From the NCBI GenBank assembly GCA_938084885.1, contig CALKGG010000040.1, positions 1-53,363 of the forward strand: DNA of 53,363 bases. The letters run 5' to 3'. Below are positions 40,413-51,897 of the stretch, piece by piece (the stretch's first letter is position 1; each line of letters opens with the position of its first letter). The notes under the pieces are model-generated. The model made no database searches and had not been told where the DNA came from. It saw only the letters and a list, made by a program, of their open reading frames with translations. This DNA is from an uncultured Acidimicrobiales bacterium (GTDB lineage: Bacteria > Actinomycetota > Acidimicrobiia > Acidimicrobiales > SHLQ01). The position numbers and the translations under genes are program-made.

Positions 40413-40533
40413 GTGGGCGATCTCCGCTCATATACGTTTAAGGAACAAGTTTGGCGCACGAATCAGTGCACGTCACTTCGAGTGCGCCGGATTCCTGTCA
40501 CCTCCCACCCAATCAACCTGCTGAGGCTACACG
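40413..40533. promoter_or_regulatory. Divergent region between moxR and tlyA
   Basis: A 121-base gap, the largest divergent gap of the window. AT-rich CATATACGTTTAAGG (about 40430-40443) probably holds the moxR and tlyA promoters. GGAGAT precedes the moxR GTG; CTGAGG precedes the tlyA ATG by eight bases. No exact -35/-10 choice was possible. Confidence 0.4.
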
Positions 40534-41289
40534 ATGAGACGACGATTAGACGCCGAGCTCGTGGCCCGCGGACTCGCGACGTCACGCGGCCACGCCCAAG
40601 AACTCATCGATGCAAAACGGGTCACGGTCGGGGGAGCCCACGCATTGAAGGCCTCCCGACAAGTCCACGCTCGTGACGCAATTGTTGTCTCGGGCCCTCC
40701 CCCGCGTTTTGTCGGGCGAGCCGGTTGGAAACTCGAAGCCGCAATCGACGCGTTCAGCGTGGACGTTTCGGGCAAGCACTGCATCGACGTTGGGTCTTCA
40801 ACGGGAGGATTCACCGATTGTCTCCTTCAGCACTCGGCCGCTTCGGTGACCGCTGTCGACGTTGGAACCCATCAACTGCACGAGCGGCTCCGGAACCGGG
40901 ACCGGGTCATTGTGATGGAGAACTGCAACATTCGCTCGGTCGAATTGGACGCCTTTGCAAACGACCCCGACCGGTGCGACGGATTCTCGTTGCTCGTCGC
41001 CGACCTGTCCTTTACCTCGACGACAGCAATGCTTGCTCACTTCGGATCGTTGATCACCTCGACCGGGCAGATGGTCGTTCTCATCAAACCGCAGTTCGAG
41101 GCCGGCCGCGAGGAGGTCAGCCGCGGCAAGGGCGTGATTCGCGATCCGGAGGTTTGGGTTCGCGTGATGCACGAGTTCATCGACACCGCAGTCGACGTTG
41201 GACTGTCGGTTGAGGGCCTCGAGCGGTCGCCGATCACGGGAGGGAAGGGAAACGTCGAGTTCTTGGCGTTGGTCGAGCGTGCCCCCTGA
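40534..41289 (+). CDS. tlyA: TlyA family rRNA (cytidine-2'-O)-methyltransferase
   Basis: A 251-residue TlyA that 2'-O-methylates cytidines in 16S and 23S rRNA; loss gives capreomycin resistance in mycobacteria. The S4 domain is residues 1-60 (RLDAELVARGLATSRGHAQELI). The Rossmann fold shows the SAM motif CIDVGSSTGGFTDCLLQ (about residue 86), and the catalytic set probably includes Lys in GRAGWKLE, Asp in VADLSF and Lys in LIKPQFE. It begins the conserved actinobacterial block tlyA-nadK-recN. Confidence 0.94.
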   Translation: MRRRLDAELVARGLATSRGHAQELIDAKRVTVGGAHALKASRQVHARDAIVVSGPPPRFVGRAGWKLEAAIDAFSVDVSGKHCIDVGSSTGGFTDCLLQHSAASVTAVDVGTHQLHERLRNRDRVIVMENCNIRSVELDAFANDPDRCDGFSLLVADLSFTSTTAMLAHFGSLITSTGQMVVLIKPQFEAGREEVSRGKGVIRDPEVWVRVMHEFIDTAVDVGLSVEGLERSPITGGKGNVEFLALVERAP

Positions 41290-41333
41290 TCACGAATCGA
41301 ACGGTCGTTCGTCTCTCGTTGGCTCGCGTCGGG

Positions 41334-41339
41334 TAAGGT
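41334..41339 (+). promoter_or_regulatory. Leaderless -10 candidate for nadK
   Basis: TAAGGT, seven bases before the GTG at 41347, in the 57-base gap after tlyA. Confidence 0.5.
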
Positions 41340-41346
41340 CTGTTTC

Positions 41347-42189
41347 GTGAAGGCGAAAATTGGTTTGGTTCTGCACAGCGCTGACGCTGAGGCGCTCGTG
41401 GAAGCGACGAGGCTCACCGCGTCGCTCATCGACAAAGGGCACACGGTCGTTGCCGCCGTCGACGACGACGCAAATGTCATCCCGGGCGCGCTGGGAGTCG
41501 ATGACGACGAGTTCGCAAATGGACTGGAGTTGGCGATCAGTCTTGGCGGTGACGGCACCATGCTTCGAACCGTGGCGCTCCTCGGCGATAGCGGCGTCAA
41601 GGTCCTGGGCGTCAACTTCGGCGACCTCGGTTTCTTGACGGTCGTCGACCCAGAGGAACTCGACCGAGCCGTCGAGCGGTCCCTGTCGGGCGACCACGAT
41701 ATCGAGGAGCGAATGTTGGTATCGGCGACCTTCGCCGGTTCGACATTCCACGCGCTCAACGAGATCGTGATCGAGCGATCCCCCGGAGACACCACGGTCC
41801 GTATTGGTGTCACCGTCGACGGAAAGCCCTTCACGTCCTATCCCGCCGACGGGCTCATCGTGGCGACACCGACCGGCAGCACTGCCTATGCCCTCTCGGC
41901 ACGAGGTCCCATCGTGTTTCCCACACACTATGCCTTGTTGCTTACGCCGGTTTCACCGCACATGCTCTTTGACCGAAGCCTCATCTTGGGCCCCGATTCA
42001 GTGGTCGAACTCACCGTCGAGGGGCATCGCCCAGCAGTCGTGTCACAGGACGGCCGTACGGTCTTGTCCATGGAACCCGGAGACACCATTACCTGCCAAC
42101 GGTCGAGCCGTGTTGCTCGACTCGTCATCTTTGATACCCGAGACAACCTCGCCGTGCTGAAATCCAAGCTCGGCATTGCTGACCGCTAA
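41347..42189 (+). CDS. nadK: NAD kinase
   Basis: A 280-residue NAD kinase that makes NADP from NAD and ATP or polyphosphate. The catalytic SLGGDGTMLRTVALL is near residue 64 and the second signature TPTGSTAYALSARGPIV near 177, with the NE motif ALNEIVIERS near 139. Length matches mycobacterial PpnK (about 307) less a short N-terminal extension. The GTG start follows TAAGGT by seven bases. The next gene recN begins 23 bases downstream with its own strong ribosome site. Confidence 0.95.
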   Translation: MKAKIGLVLHSADAEALVEATRLTASLIDKGHTVVAAVDDDANVIPGALGVDDDEFANGLELAISLGGDGTMLRTVALLGDSGVKVLGVNFGDLGFLTVVDPEELDRAVERSLSGDHDIEERMLVSATFAGSTFHALNEIVIERSPGDTTVRIGVTVDGKPFTSYPADGLIVATPTGSTAYALSARGPIVFPTHYALLLTPVSPHMLFDRSLILGPDSVVELTVEGHRPAVVSQDGRTVLSMEPGDTITCQRSSRVARLVIFDTRDNLAVLKSKLGIADR

Positions 42190-42212
42190 CCCACACCGAG
42201 GAGGAAACGAAC

Positions 42213-43814
42213 ATGCTCGAAGAACTACGAATTGAGAACCTTGGCGTCATCGATTCGATATCGCTACTGCTCCCTGCGGGCTCGATAGCGGTCACGGGAG
42301 AAACGGGTGCGGGCAAGACCATGGTGCTTAGCGCCATCCAATTGCTCATGGGTGCTCGGGCAGAGCCCGACATGGTTCGCCGCGGCACCGACCACGCAAT
42401 CGTTGAAGGGCGGTTCGTCGATCGAGACGGTGTGGAGCTCGTTGCGAAACGCGTTATTCCGTCCACCGGCCGGTCACGGGCATACCTCGATGGTTCGCTC
42501 GCAACTGCAACAGAGCTGCAAGAGCGCATTGCACCCTTGGTCGACCTTCACGGCCAGCACTCCCAACAATCACTGCTCCGTCCGAGCACGCAGCGAGACG
42601 CGTTGGACGCGTTTGCGGGCATCGACACGGCGCCGCTGCACCACGTTCGTTCCCAAATCTCTCGTATCGACGCCGAACTCGCCCAAATCGGTGGCGATGC
42701 AACCGAGCGGGCCCGCCGAGGCGATCTTCTTCGATACCAACTCGACGAGCTCGCCGCCGCCAACCTTTCCGACCCGAATGAGGACGTTGCACTCCTGGCC
42801 CAAGAGGGAGTTCTCGCTCACGCCGTCGAGCATCAAACCGCAGCGGGGCGGGCGGGCGAGCTCGTCAGCGCCGACGGTCCAGCAGCCGAAGCGCTGGTAC
42901 AGGCCGCAGCGCTGCTCGACGGAGACGGACCGTTCGCCGACGCATTGAACCGCCTCATGGCATTGCAGGAAGAGCTCGCAGGACTGTCGAGCGACATTCG
43001 CGACATCGGCGAGTCGATCACCGACGACCCAGAAGCACGAGAATATGTTCGCGAGCGGCTATCACTTCTCGTCGAGTTGCGACGCAAGTACGGCCCGACG
43101 CTAACCGACGTCATTGCCTACACAGACGACCTGCAACACCAGCTCGACGAGCTCGAATCGCACGACATTCGGGTCACCCAGCTCGCCGATCAGCGGGCCG
43201 CAGCCGCTCGTGAGCGAGATCACCTCGCAGCCGAGATTGAACAGCGCCGAATCCAAGCCGCCACTCCACTCGCGCGAGCTATCGAGGCCGAGCTTGGGCA
43301 ACTCTCCATGGCCAACGCGGCGGTCGAAATTCGCGTCGCCGGTGCCGCTGGCGATGACGTCGCGATTCTGCTGGCTCCAAACCCCGGGCTCCCATTACTA
43401 CCGGTTGGTAAGGGCGCGTCGGGCGGCGAGCTGAGTCGCACGATGCTCGCGCTCCGTCTCGTGTTGGCCGGCGGTCCGCCAATCCAGGTATTTGACGAGG
43501 TCGATGCCGGTATCGGCGGCAGCACTGCTCGTGCTGTTGGCCGGGCACTTGCGTCACTTGGTGCCGATGGCCAGGTCTTTGTAGTGACGCACCTCGCGCA
43601 GGTGGCGTCACATGCCGGGTCACACATCGTTATCGACAAGTCGAGCGCCGACGGGACAACCACCTCGCAAGCACGGGTGCTCTCGCGCACGGAGCGGGTC
43701 GTCGAAGTCAGCCGAATGTTGAGTGGTTCGCCCGATAGCAGCGTTGCTCATGAGCATGCTCACGAGCTGCTTGCAACCACATCGTCCACATGGGAAACAG
43801 CGGGCGCACAATGA
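42213..43814 (+). CDS. recN: DNA repair ATPase RecN
   Basis: A 533-residue SMC-like repair protein that holds broken DNA ends together. Walker A is VTGETGAGKTMVL (about residue 28), the Q-loop region LVDLHGQHSQQSL is near 109, two coiled-coil arms follow (about 145-360), and the C-terminal ATPase half has GKGASGGELSRTMLALRL (about 399) and FDEVDAGIGG (about 427) as signature and Walker B. GAGGAGG lies eight bases before the ATG, the best Shine-Dalgarno in the window. The mycobacterial genes that normally sit between recN and pyrG are missing here. Confidence 0.95.
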   Translation: MLEELRIENLGVIDSISLLLPAGSIAVTGETGAGKTMVLSAIQLLMGARAEPDMVRRGTDHAIVEGRFVDRDGVELVAKRVIPSTGRSRAYLDGSLATATELQERIAPLVDLHGQHSQQSLLRPSTQRDALDAFAGIDTAPLHHVRSQISRIDAELAQIGGDATERARRGDLLRYQLDELAAANLSDPNEDVALLAQEGVLAHAVEHQTAAGRAGELVSADGPAAEALVQAAALLDGDGPFADALNRLMALQEELAGLSSDIRDIGESITDDPEAREYVRERLSLLVELRRKYGPTLTDVIAYTDDLQHQLDELESHDIRVTQLADQRAAAARERDHLAAEIEQRRIQAATPLARAIEAELGQLSMANAAVEIRVAGAAGDDVAILLAPNPGLPLLPVGKGASGGELSRTMLALRLVLAGGPPIQVFDEVDAGIGGSTARAVGRALASLGADGQVFVVTHLAQVASHAGSHIVIDKSSADGTTTSQARVLSRTERVVEVSRMLSGSPDSSVAHEHAHELLATTSSTWETAGAQ

Positions 43815-43880
43815 GCACGCCGTGCGTCACAAATCCCGACGATTTCTGTCTCCAGAGCCGCGGACAGGCTCTTGCCAAGT

Positions 43881-43886
43881 TAGGGT
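43881..43886 (+). promoter_or_regulatory. TANNNT -10 candidate for pyrG
   Basis: TAGGGT, eight bases before the GTG at 43895. GGTGAT in the gap is a poor ribosome site, so a very short leader is possible. Confidence 0.4.
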
Positions 43887-43888
43887 GA

Positions 43889-46098
<2,210 letters not shown>

Positions 46099-46110
46099 TC
46101 TTTTGGGCCA

Positions 46111-47046
46111 ATGGTTACTCCGGTCCCCCTTCCCGCCGATCTCGATGACTATCTCACGTATCTGGCCATCGAGAAGGGCCGTTCAGCGAACACCCTTTCT
46201 GCCTATCGGTTGGATCTCACGAGATACGCTGCATACCTCGGCGACACCGCGGTGCGCGAAGCAACCGCCGACGATGTGCAGGGCTTTGGTTCAACGCTCA
46301 ACACGCGCGGACTCGCACGATCGTCGGTCAACCGGACGATGACCGCCGTGCGGGGCTTGCACCGGTATCTGTTCGCGGAGGGTGTGGCCAAACACGACCC
46401 GACAGCCGATGTTCCTCCGGCGAAGCTACCGAAAGGCCTCCCCAAAGCGTTGCGCGAAGATGAGATCACCCTCTTACTCGATGCAGTGACCGGCACGGAC
46501 GCATTTGGGCTTCGCGATCGAGCGTTGCTCGAGCTGCTCTACGGCACCGGTATGCGAATAAGCGAGTGTGTCGGTCTCGGGTTGGACGACCTCGATCTCG
46601 ATGGCGCGCTTCTGCGGGTCACCGGCAAAGGCGACAAGCAGCGCCTCGTGCCACTCGGCCGGTTGGCCGACTCGGCCCTTCGCGCATGGCTCGAGCCCGA
46701 AGGGCGCTCCCAACTTGCGCCCGATGAGTGGAGATCGCGAGATGACCAAATGGCGGTGTTCCTCAATCATCGCGGCGGACGACTGAGCCGGCAAGGCATC
46801 TGGGGAGTGGTACGCAAGCACGGTTTGTCGGCCGGGATTGCCGACCGGCTCACCCCCCATGTCCTGCGACATAGCTGCGCGACTCATATGTTGGATCATG
46901 GCGCCGACATCCGTACTGTGCAGGAGCTTTTGGGACACGCCTCGATTTCGACCACACAGCTCTATACGAAGGTCTCGACCGACCTGCTTGTTCGCGCCTA
47001 TACCAGTGCGCATCCTCGCGCTACGGGACGCCCAGGGGCTCGCTGA
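46111..47046 (+). CDS. xerD: Tyrosine recombinase XerD
   Basis: A 311-residue site-specific recombinase that resolves chromosome dimers at dif with XerC. The N-terminal SAM-like domain (DLDDYLTYLAIEKGRSANTL) is at 8-27. The catalytic residues are Arg in YGTGMRISE (about 150), Lys in TGKGDKQR, His-Arg in HVLRHSCATH (about 251), His in LLGHASISTTQ (about 276) and the nucleophile Tyr in LYTKV (about 285). It lies in the chromosomal order pyrG-nudix-xerD, so it is not an element integrase. TAGTCT is nine bases before the ATG. Confidence 0.94.
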   Translation: MVTPVPLPADLDDYLTYLAIEKGRSANTLSAYRLDLTRYAAYLGDTAVREATADDVQGFGSTLNTRGLARSSVNRTMTAVRGLHRYLFAEGVAKHDPTADVPPAKLPKGLPKALREDEITLLLDAVTGTDAFGLRDRALLELLYGTGMRISECVGLGLDDLDLDGALLRVTGKGDKQRLVPLGRLADSALRAWLEPEGRSQLAPDEWRSRDDQMAVFLNHRGGRLSRQGIWGVVRKHGLSAGIADRLTPHVLRHSCATHMLDHGADIRTVQELLGHASISTTQLYTKVSTDLLVRAYTSAHPRATGRPGAR

Positions 47047-47564
47047 TGGGAGGCGCTACACACCTTGCGAAACGTTTCGTGATATCGCTGTGGCCGCTTG
47101 GGCCATCGTCTCAAGATGACCAATGGGCACGTTCGCACCTGATCGACGGTGAGGTTGCGTTGTGGGAACGCATGAACAACCAAGACCGTCGACACTCGAT
47201 CGGAGTTGCCCGTCGGGTGCACGATGCGCTCGGCGAGACAGCTTCCAGGCCGGTCATGGCCGCGGCGCTACTCCATGACGTTGGGAAGATCGAATCTCGC
47301 TTAGGGACCTTTCTCCGCGTCGTGGCGACGCTGTCGGCCGCTGTTGCTGGCCGTGAGACCGCAGAGATGTGGGTCCAGACATCGGGGATTACGCGACGGG
47401 TGGGACTGTACCTCAAGCACCCGTCGATCGGCGCGGACTTGCTTGCAATGGCAGGCAGCGATGCCTTCACCCAAACGTGGGCCCGAGAACACCATCATCT
47501 GGCCGAGAACTGCTCACTCGACGTCGACCTTGCGACCGCGCTGCGAGACGCCGACGACGACTAA
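47046..47564 (+). CDS. HD-domain protein
   Basis: A 172-residue protein with an HD phosphohydrolase-type pattern: His in DRRHSIGVARRV (about residue 50), His-Asp in ALLHDVGKIE (about 77) and a further H-x-E cluster AREHHHLAENC (about 150). The full metal ligand set H...HD...D is plausible with Asp in DVDLATALRDADDD. HD proteins hydrolyse nucleotides or phosphoesters, but no substrate can be assigned. Its ATG overlaps the xerD stop by one base (TGATG), so it is translated with xerD. Confidence 0.85.
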   Translation: MGGATHLAKRFVISLWPLGPSSQDDQWARSHLIDGEVALWERMNNQDRRHSIGVARRVHDALGETASRPVMAAALLHDVGKIESRLGTFLRVVATLSAAVAGRETAEMWVQTSGITRRVGLYLKHPSIGADLLAMAGSDAFTQTWAREHHHLAENCSLDVDLATALRDADDD

Positions 47565-47573
47565 CCCGGCCGA

Positions 47574-50500
47574 CTATGGAACGTTGACGACGGCGCTCGC
47601 CGAGGCGGTTCCGCCAGCGTCGGTCACTGTCAAGGTAATCGTGTAGGCCACCGGCCCAGGAGAGACAGGAACAGTGAAGTTCACCGGCCCAGCACTCGTT
47701 GATGTCGCTGGGGTTGCACCGTTGTCGATCGTCCACGCAAAGGTCGCCCCAGGCTGGGATGTTCCGGTGTAGGTGGCGGTAATCACCGGGCTAGCGAGGC
47801 TGGCAGTGAAGGTCGCTGTCGGTGGCGGAATCGGCGGAGCGGTCGTTGTCGTTGTCGTTGTTGTCGTGGTGACGACAGGGACCGTTGTGACATTCACATC
47901 GAAATTGAAGGTGGAGCTACCAGCAGAGTTCGTCACGGTCACTGTTGCCGGATACAAGCCGTTCGAGGCAAAAGTGAAGCTCGGAGTCTGCGTTGTCAAG
48001 CTGACCTCGTTCGATCCCGGCACGTTCCAGGACCAGTTTGTTGGGCCGTTGACATTTGTTGGGGTCAGCTGCACTTCACCGGGGGCCTGATTGGTTTGGC
48101 TCACTGCGGTGACTGACGGCGCAAGTACGACCGAAATCGTGTGGGAGACAGGTGCGGAGCTTCCGTTTGCGTTGGTCGCAACGGCCTGCACGGTATAACT
48201 ACCGGTCGATGGGAACGAGATAACCGGACTTGACGTGGTTCCTCCCGATTGGATCGTTCCGCCGCCGGCGTTCCATGTCCAACTGGTCGGCGAATTCGTG
48301 GCCGCAGCAGCAAACGTGACTGTGCCGCCGTTGTTTGTAGGCGGGCTGATGCTCTGCACAACTGGGACCGGCAAGTTAATCGTGACTGTTTGCACCAATG
48401 TGTCGGTCAGCCCGGCTGCATTCGAGGCCGTGAGCGTGATGGGGTAGGTGCCATTGCCCGGGAAGGTAAACGATGGGGTTGCCCCAGCCGCTGGTCCCCC
48501 ACCAGTTTGGGTCCCGGCGATTGCGTCCGGAGCGTTCCACCCAAAGGCTGTCGCACCTGTTGAACCGCTCGCGTCACACGCCACGCCCGCACCGGCGGGG
48601 GCAACAACACAAGTGAACGCTGCGACCGGTGGAGCAAGTTGCACGGTCACTGGGATGACGAACGTGTCGCTTCCAGCCACGTTCGTCGCGGTCAAACGCA
48701 CTTGGTAGGTGCCCGAGGCTGCGTAGGTGTAGGTGGGATTCTGGAGCGGATTAGCCACGGTCACACCATCGCCAAAGTCCCATGACCATTCGGTTGGACC
48801 GTTCGCAGTCAGGTCGGTGAACTGCGCGCTTAGGCCAGATGTGGCGACCGAGAACACTGCGTCGGGTAGTTCTGCAACGGTCACGACGGTCGTAAATGGC
48901 GTGGAGTCTCCGGCCTCATTTGTGGCAATGAGCGTTATTGCATAGGTTCCGGGCGAAGCGTACGTCTTGGTCGGTGATCGATCGCCAGCTCGACGGCCCG
49001 ATCGCGTCGTGCCGTCGCCGAAGTCCCACGACCAAACGGTTGGACTGTTCGTGGACGTATCGGTGAGCGAAACCGTCAGCTCGTTGATGCTGCGCGTAAA
49101 GTCGGCAACCGGCGGTTCAATCACGACGATCGTGCGGGAAAATCTCGACGATCCGCCGTCGTTCGTGGCGGTGAGTTCAACCTCATAGGTTCCAGCTACA
49201 GAAAACGCGTGCGCCGGATTTTGCGCGCTCGATGGCGCAGTGCCATCGCCAAAGCGCCATGACCACGACGTTGGATCGCCCTGCGATGTGTCCTCAAAGC
49301 TGATGAGCTCACCAACAGAAACGGTCGCGCTATTGGGGATCCGGAAGTTTGCAACAGGCGGATCGACCGGAATTGGGAGAACCGTGACGGTCTTTGCTGC
49401 GCTGTCTTCGCCTGCCTCGTTCGAGACGGTGAGCGTCACCGTGTACTGGCCTGGTTCGGTCCAGATATTGGTGACGTTTGCGCCCTGAGCCGTCGTGCCG
49501 TCACCAAACTCCCACACCAACGAGCTTGGGCTGTTGAGCGAAAGGTCGCTGAAGCTTAGGCTTTCTCCCGCTATGACCGTAAGGGCCGACTCGCTAAACC
49601 GAGCGACCGGTGGATCGATTGCGGGCTCGACAAAGATTGTTCGGAACGTGCTGTCTTCACCGGTCGCATTCGAGACCGTGAGCGTGATTCGGTATTCGCC
49701 CGGCTCGTCCCAAGCGTGGAAGACCTCGGTGCCAAAGTCCACCGAGCCGTCGCCGAAGTTCCAGCTTGTCGCTGTCGGCGAGTTCGTCGAATCGCTGGTC
49801 AGCCCGATTGTCTGCCCAACATCGATGACCGTTGGAATCGTCGCGATAACCGCCTGTGGCGGAAGGCCACCGGGCACCACAGTAATAATTGCGTTGTCAG
49901 AGTCGGAGCCTTCCGCGTTGGTCGCGGTCAAGGTCACTTCGAAAGCACCAGGGCTGTCGAAGATCTTGGTCACCGATTGACCAACGTCGCTCGTGCCATC
50001 ACCAAAGGTCCACAGCAGCGTTTCGGGGTCGCCGGTGCTTGTACTGGTAAATGTGAGCTCTTCGCCAACCTCAATCGTTGCACTCACGAAGCTGAAGTTC
50101 GCGCTCGGGGGCAGCGCAATGTCGGGGGCGACCACGGTGAAGTTGTGGGTCTGGAGCGCCTCGTCACCGGCATCGTTCGCGATAAACATGGTGACGGTGT
50201 AGACGCCTTCTTCGTCCCACACTTTGGAGACTTCGGGGCCTTCTCCGCTGGTTCCGTCACCGAAGTCCCAGTTCCATTGTGTTGGATTGCCCGTCGAGGC
50301 GTCGGTGAGACGCACCTCTTCGCCCGCAAGCAAGACCTCGGCGGAGAAGTTGAAGTTCGCGAGCAGCGTTTCATCGCCCTCGGCGAGATCGGCAGGCTCG
50401 ACGATCACCGGCGCATTCACGAGTTCGGCGATCTCTCCGCCGATCAGCTCGCCTTCGACAAATTCCTCGCCGCCTTCGCCCACGATCTGTGCATCTTCAC

Positions 50501-51803
50501 CAGCGACTGGCGAAACCGTTGCGTCGGCAACCGTCGTGTCGGTGTCTTGGGCAAAACCCTCAAACAGATCGCCGTCTTCGCCAAAGACACGCTGGCCCTC
50601 GGCGTTGTCGGCAATACCGTCGCCGCCGACGGCTTCGTCACCGTCGTCGCCGACACCGATGACGCGAACGTTCTGTTGTTTCGAAATGGGGGTGATGGAA
50701 TTAGGGCTGATGACCGCAGCGCGGACACCGTTCGGTTCGTTTGCCCAGACAACCCCATCGAAGACCTCGAGTTCAAACTCACGGTCGCGGACGGGAGTAA
50801 AGGCGTGTGTTCGACTGACGACACGTTCGGCAATGTCGACAACGACCACCTGGCCAGTTGCGTAGTTGGGAAGGTAGGCAATCGAGTCAACGGCAACCGG
50901 TGGGCCAAAGCTACTACCGGTCTCGCTGAGCGAGATCTCGATGCAATCGCCTTCAGCCGGATTGGAAACGCTGAGCACGCCTGCGGTCGCGTCGTGGACG
51001 AGGACTCGATGAACGCCATCGCTTTCTGTTAAGACGTTGCCGCCGATGCTCGCGTCGGTCAGCGATCCGCACACCGATGTGGCGTCACCAAACTCGCCAG
51101 TGACCGTGTCGACCTCTTGGACAGTCCGGCGTGAGGAGTCAACGACATAGATCGACTCGCCTGCCCGCACAAGCCCGATGGGGTCGTTGGTGACCGACGC
51201 TGGTTCGGGCAGCTCGGCGAGCCGGACGAGACCGGTCGGGTCCGAAATCAGCAGCTGGGCACTATCGGCAGTGACTGCGACAAGCTGTCCTGTTGGCGTT
51301 GTAACAACATCGCCCAGTCCGTCCGAGACCGGGATATTCAACGGTTCGGTGGAGCCGCTGTTGTAGATCAACACGTTCTCCGAGCTAATAACAAACGATG
51401 TGTGCTGGCCCGTATCGGGATCGAGCTCGCCAAGGAACAGCGCGTCGTCAAGGGACCCAACATCGGTGTCGGTCTGATTTGCTGGTTGGAGGTCAACCGC
51501 GCTGATCTCGCCATACTCACCAGCGGTTCGATTCAGATACACCGCATCTCGCCCATTTGGAAGCGCCGCAAGACTCTCGGAGTTGTTCTCGGTGACGTCG
51601 ACCGACGCCGTGATCTCCCGAGTGCTGCCGTTGATCTGGAGGATTCGACCGCGAGCACCGTCCTCGACCCAGACGACCGGGTCGGCCAGCGTCACGCCGG
51701 CCGAGGCTCGGGAACCGAGACGGAACACGACAACGAACGCAGCAATCGCCACGAACGCGACAAACAACACCCTCGCCCACCGTGGGATACCAGTAGTGGT
51801 CAC
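47574..51803 (-). CDS. Large surface protein with about ten PKD domains
   Basis: A 1409-residue protein. One N-terminal helix (VLFVAFVAIAAFVVVFRLG) serves as signal anchor. Residues about 40-370 have a repeated beta-strand pattern like a propeller (WVEDGARGRILQING, YLPNYATGQVVVVD). An acidic, Gly/Glu-rich stretch (about 400-480) leads to seven canonical PKD domains with a W-x-FGDG core (about 511, 594, 683, 767, 853, 928, 1010) and three degenerate ones. A poly-Thr run of ten (47841-47875 region), a Pro linker and a last Ig-like domain follow. No enzyme, sorting or anchor motif is found at the C-terminus. The start is a GTG with TAGACT seven bases upstream. Adhesion or matrix binding is likely but unproven. 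Confidence 0.88.
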   Translation of the reverse strand: MTTTGIPRWARVLFVAFVAIAAFVVVFRLGSRASAGVTLADPVVWVEDGARGRILQINGSTREITASVDVTENNSESLAALPNGRDAVYLNRTAGEYGEISAVDLQPANQTDTDVGSLDDALFLGELDPDTGQHTSFVISSENVLIYNSGSTEPLNIPVSDGLGDVVTTPTGQLVAVTADSAQLLISDPTGLVRLAELPEPASVTNDPIGLVRAGESIYVVDSSRRTVQEVDTVTGEFGDATSVCGSLTDASIGGNVLTESDGVHRVLVHDATAGVLSVSNPAEGDCIEISLSETGSSFGPPVAVDSIAYLPNYATGQVVVVDIAERVVSRTHAFTPVRDREFELEVFDGVVWANEPNGVRAAVISPNSITPISKQQNVRVIGVGDDGDEAVGGDGIADNAEGQRVFGEDGDLFEGFAQDTDTTVADATVSPVAGEDAQIVGEGGEEFVEGELIGGEIAELVNAPVIVEPADLAEGDETLLANFNFSAEVLLAGEEVRLTDASTGNPTQWNWDFGDGTSGEGPEVSKVWDEEGVYTVTMFIANDAGDEALQTHNFTVVAPDIALPPSANFSFVSATIEVGEELTFTSTSTGDPETLLWTFGDGTSDVGQSVTKIFDSPGAFEVTLTATNAEGSDSDNAIITVVPGGLPPQAVIATIPTVIDVGQTIGLTSDSTNSPTATSWNFGDGSVDFGTEVFHAWDEPGEYRITLTVSNATGEDSTFRTIFVEPAIDPPVARFSESALTVIAGESLSFSDLSLNSPSSLVWEFGDGTTAQGANVTNIWTEPGQYTVTLTVSNEAGEDSAAKTVTVLPIPVDPPVANFRIPNSATVSVGELISFEDTSQGDPTSWSWRFGDGTAPSSAQNPAHAFSVAGTYEVELTATNDGGSSRFSRTIVVIEPPVADFTRSINELTVSLTDTSTNSPTVWSWDFGDGTTRSGRRAGDRSPTKTYASPGTYAITLIATNEAGDSTPFTTVVTVAELPDAVFSVATSGLSAQFTDLTANGPTEWSWDFGDGVTVANPLQNPTYTYAASGTYQVRLTATNVAGSDTFVIPVTVQLAPPVAAFTCVVAPAGAGVACDASGSTGATAFGWNAPDAIAGTQTGGGPAAGATPSFTFPGNGTYPITLTASNAAGLTDTLVQTVTINLPVPVVQSISPPTNNGGTVTFAAAATNSPTSWTWNAGGGTIQSGGTTSSPVISFPSTGSYTVQAVATNANGSSAPVSHTISVVLAPSVTAVSQTNQAPGEVQLTPTNVNGPTNWSWNVPGSNEVSLTTQTPSFTFASNGLYPATVTVTNSAGSSTFNFDVNVTTVPVVTTTTTTTTTTAPPIPPPTATFTASLASPVITATYTGTSQPGATFAWTIDNGATPATSTSAGPVNFTVPVSPGPVAYTITLTVTDAGGTASASAVVNVP

Positions 51804-51810
51804 GTTTTCC

Positions 51811-51816
51811 AGTCTA
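51811..51816 (-). promoter_or_regulatory. Leaderless -10 candidate for PKD protein
   Basis: TAGACT on the minus strand, seven bases before the GTG at 51803; the gap GGAAAAC has no suitable ribosome site. Confidence 0.5.
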
Positions 51817-51897
51817 TTCGACGCAGCCGCGCTTTGTCAGAACGCGAAGGGTAACGATTCCGAAGCGAATTCAGACGTTCGGGAGCACAGTCGACCG

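Noticed and set aside
46111..47046. Tyrosine recombinase as sign of an integrated element
   Set aside because: It is in the conserved pyrG-nudix-xerD order and matches XerD; no attachment-site repeats or phage genes are nearby.
49716..51032. A 438-codon plus-strand frame
   Set aside because: It is antisense to the PKD protein, with no recognisable domain.
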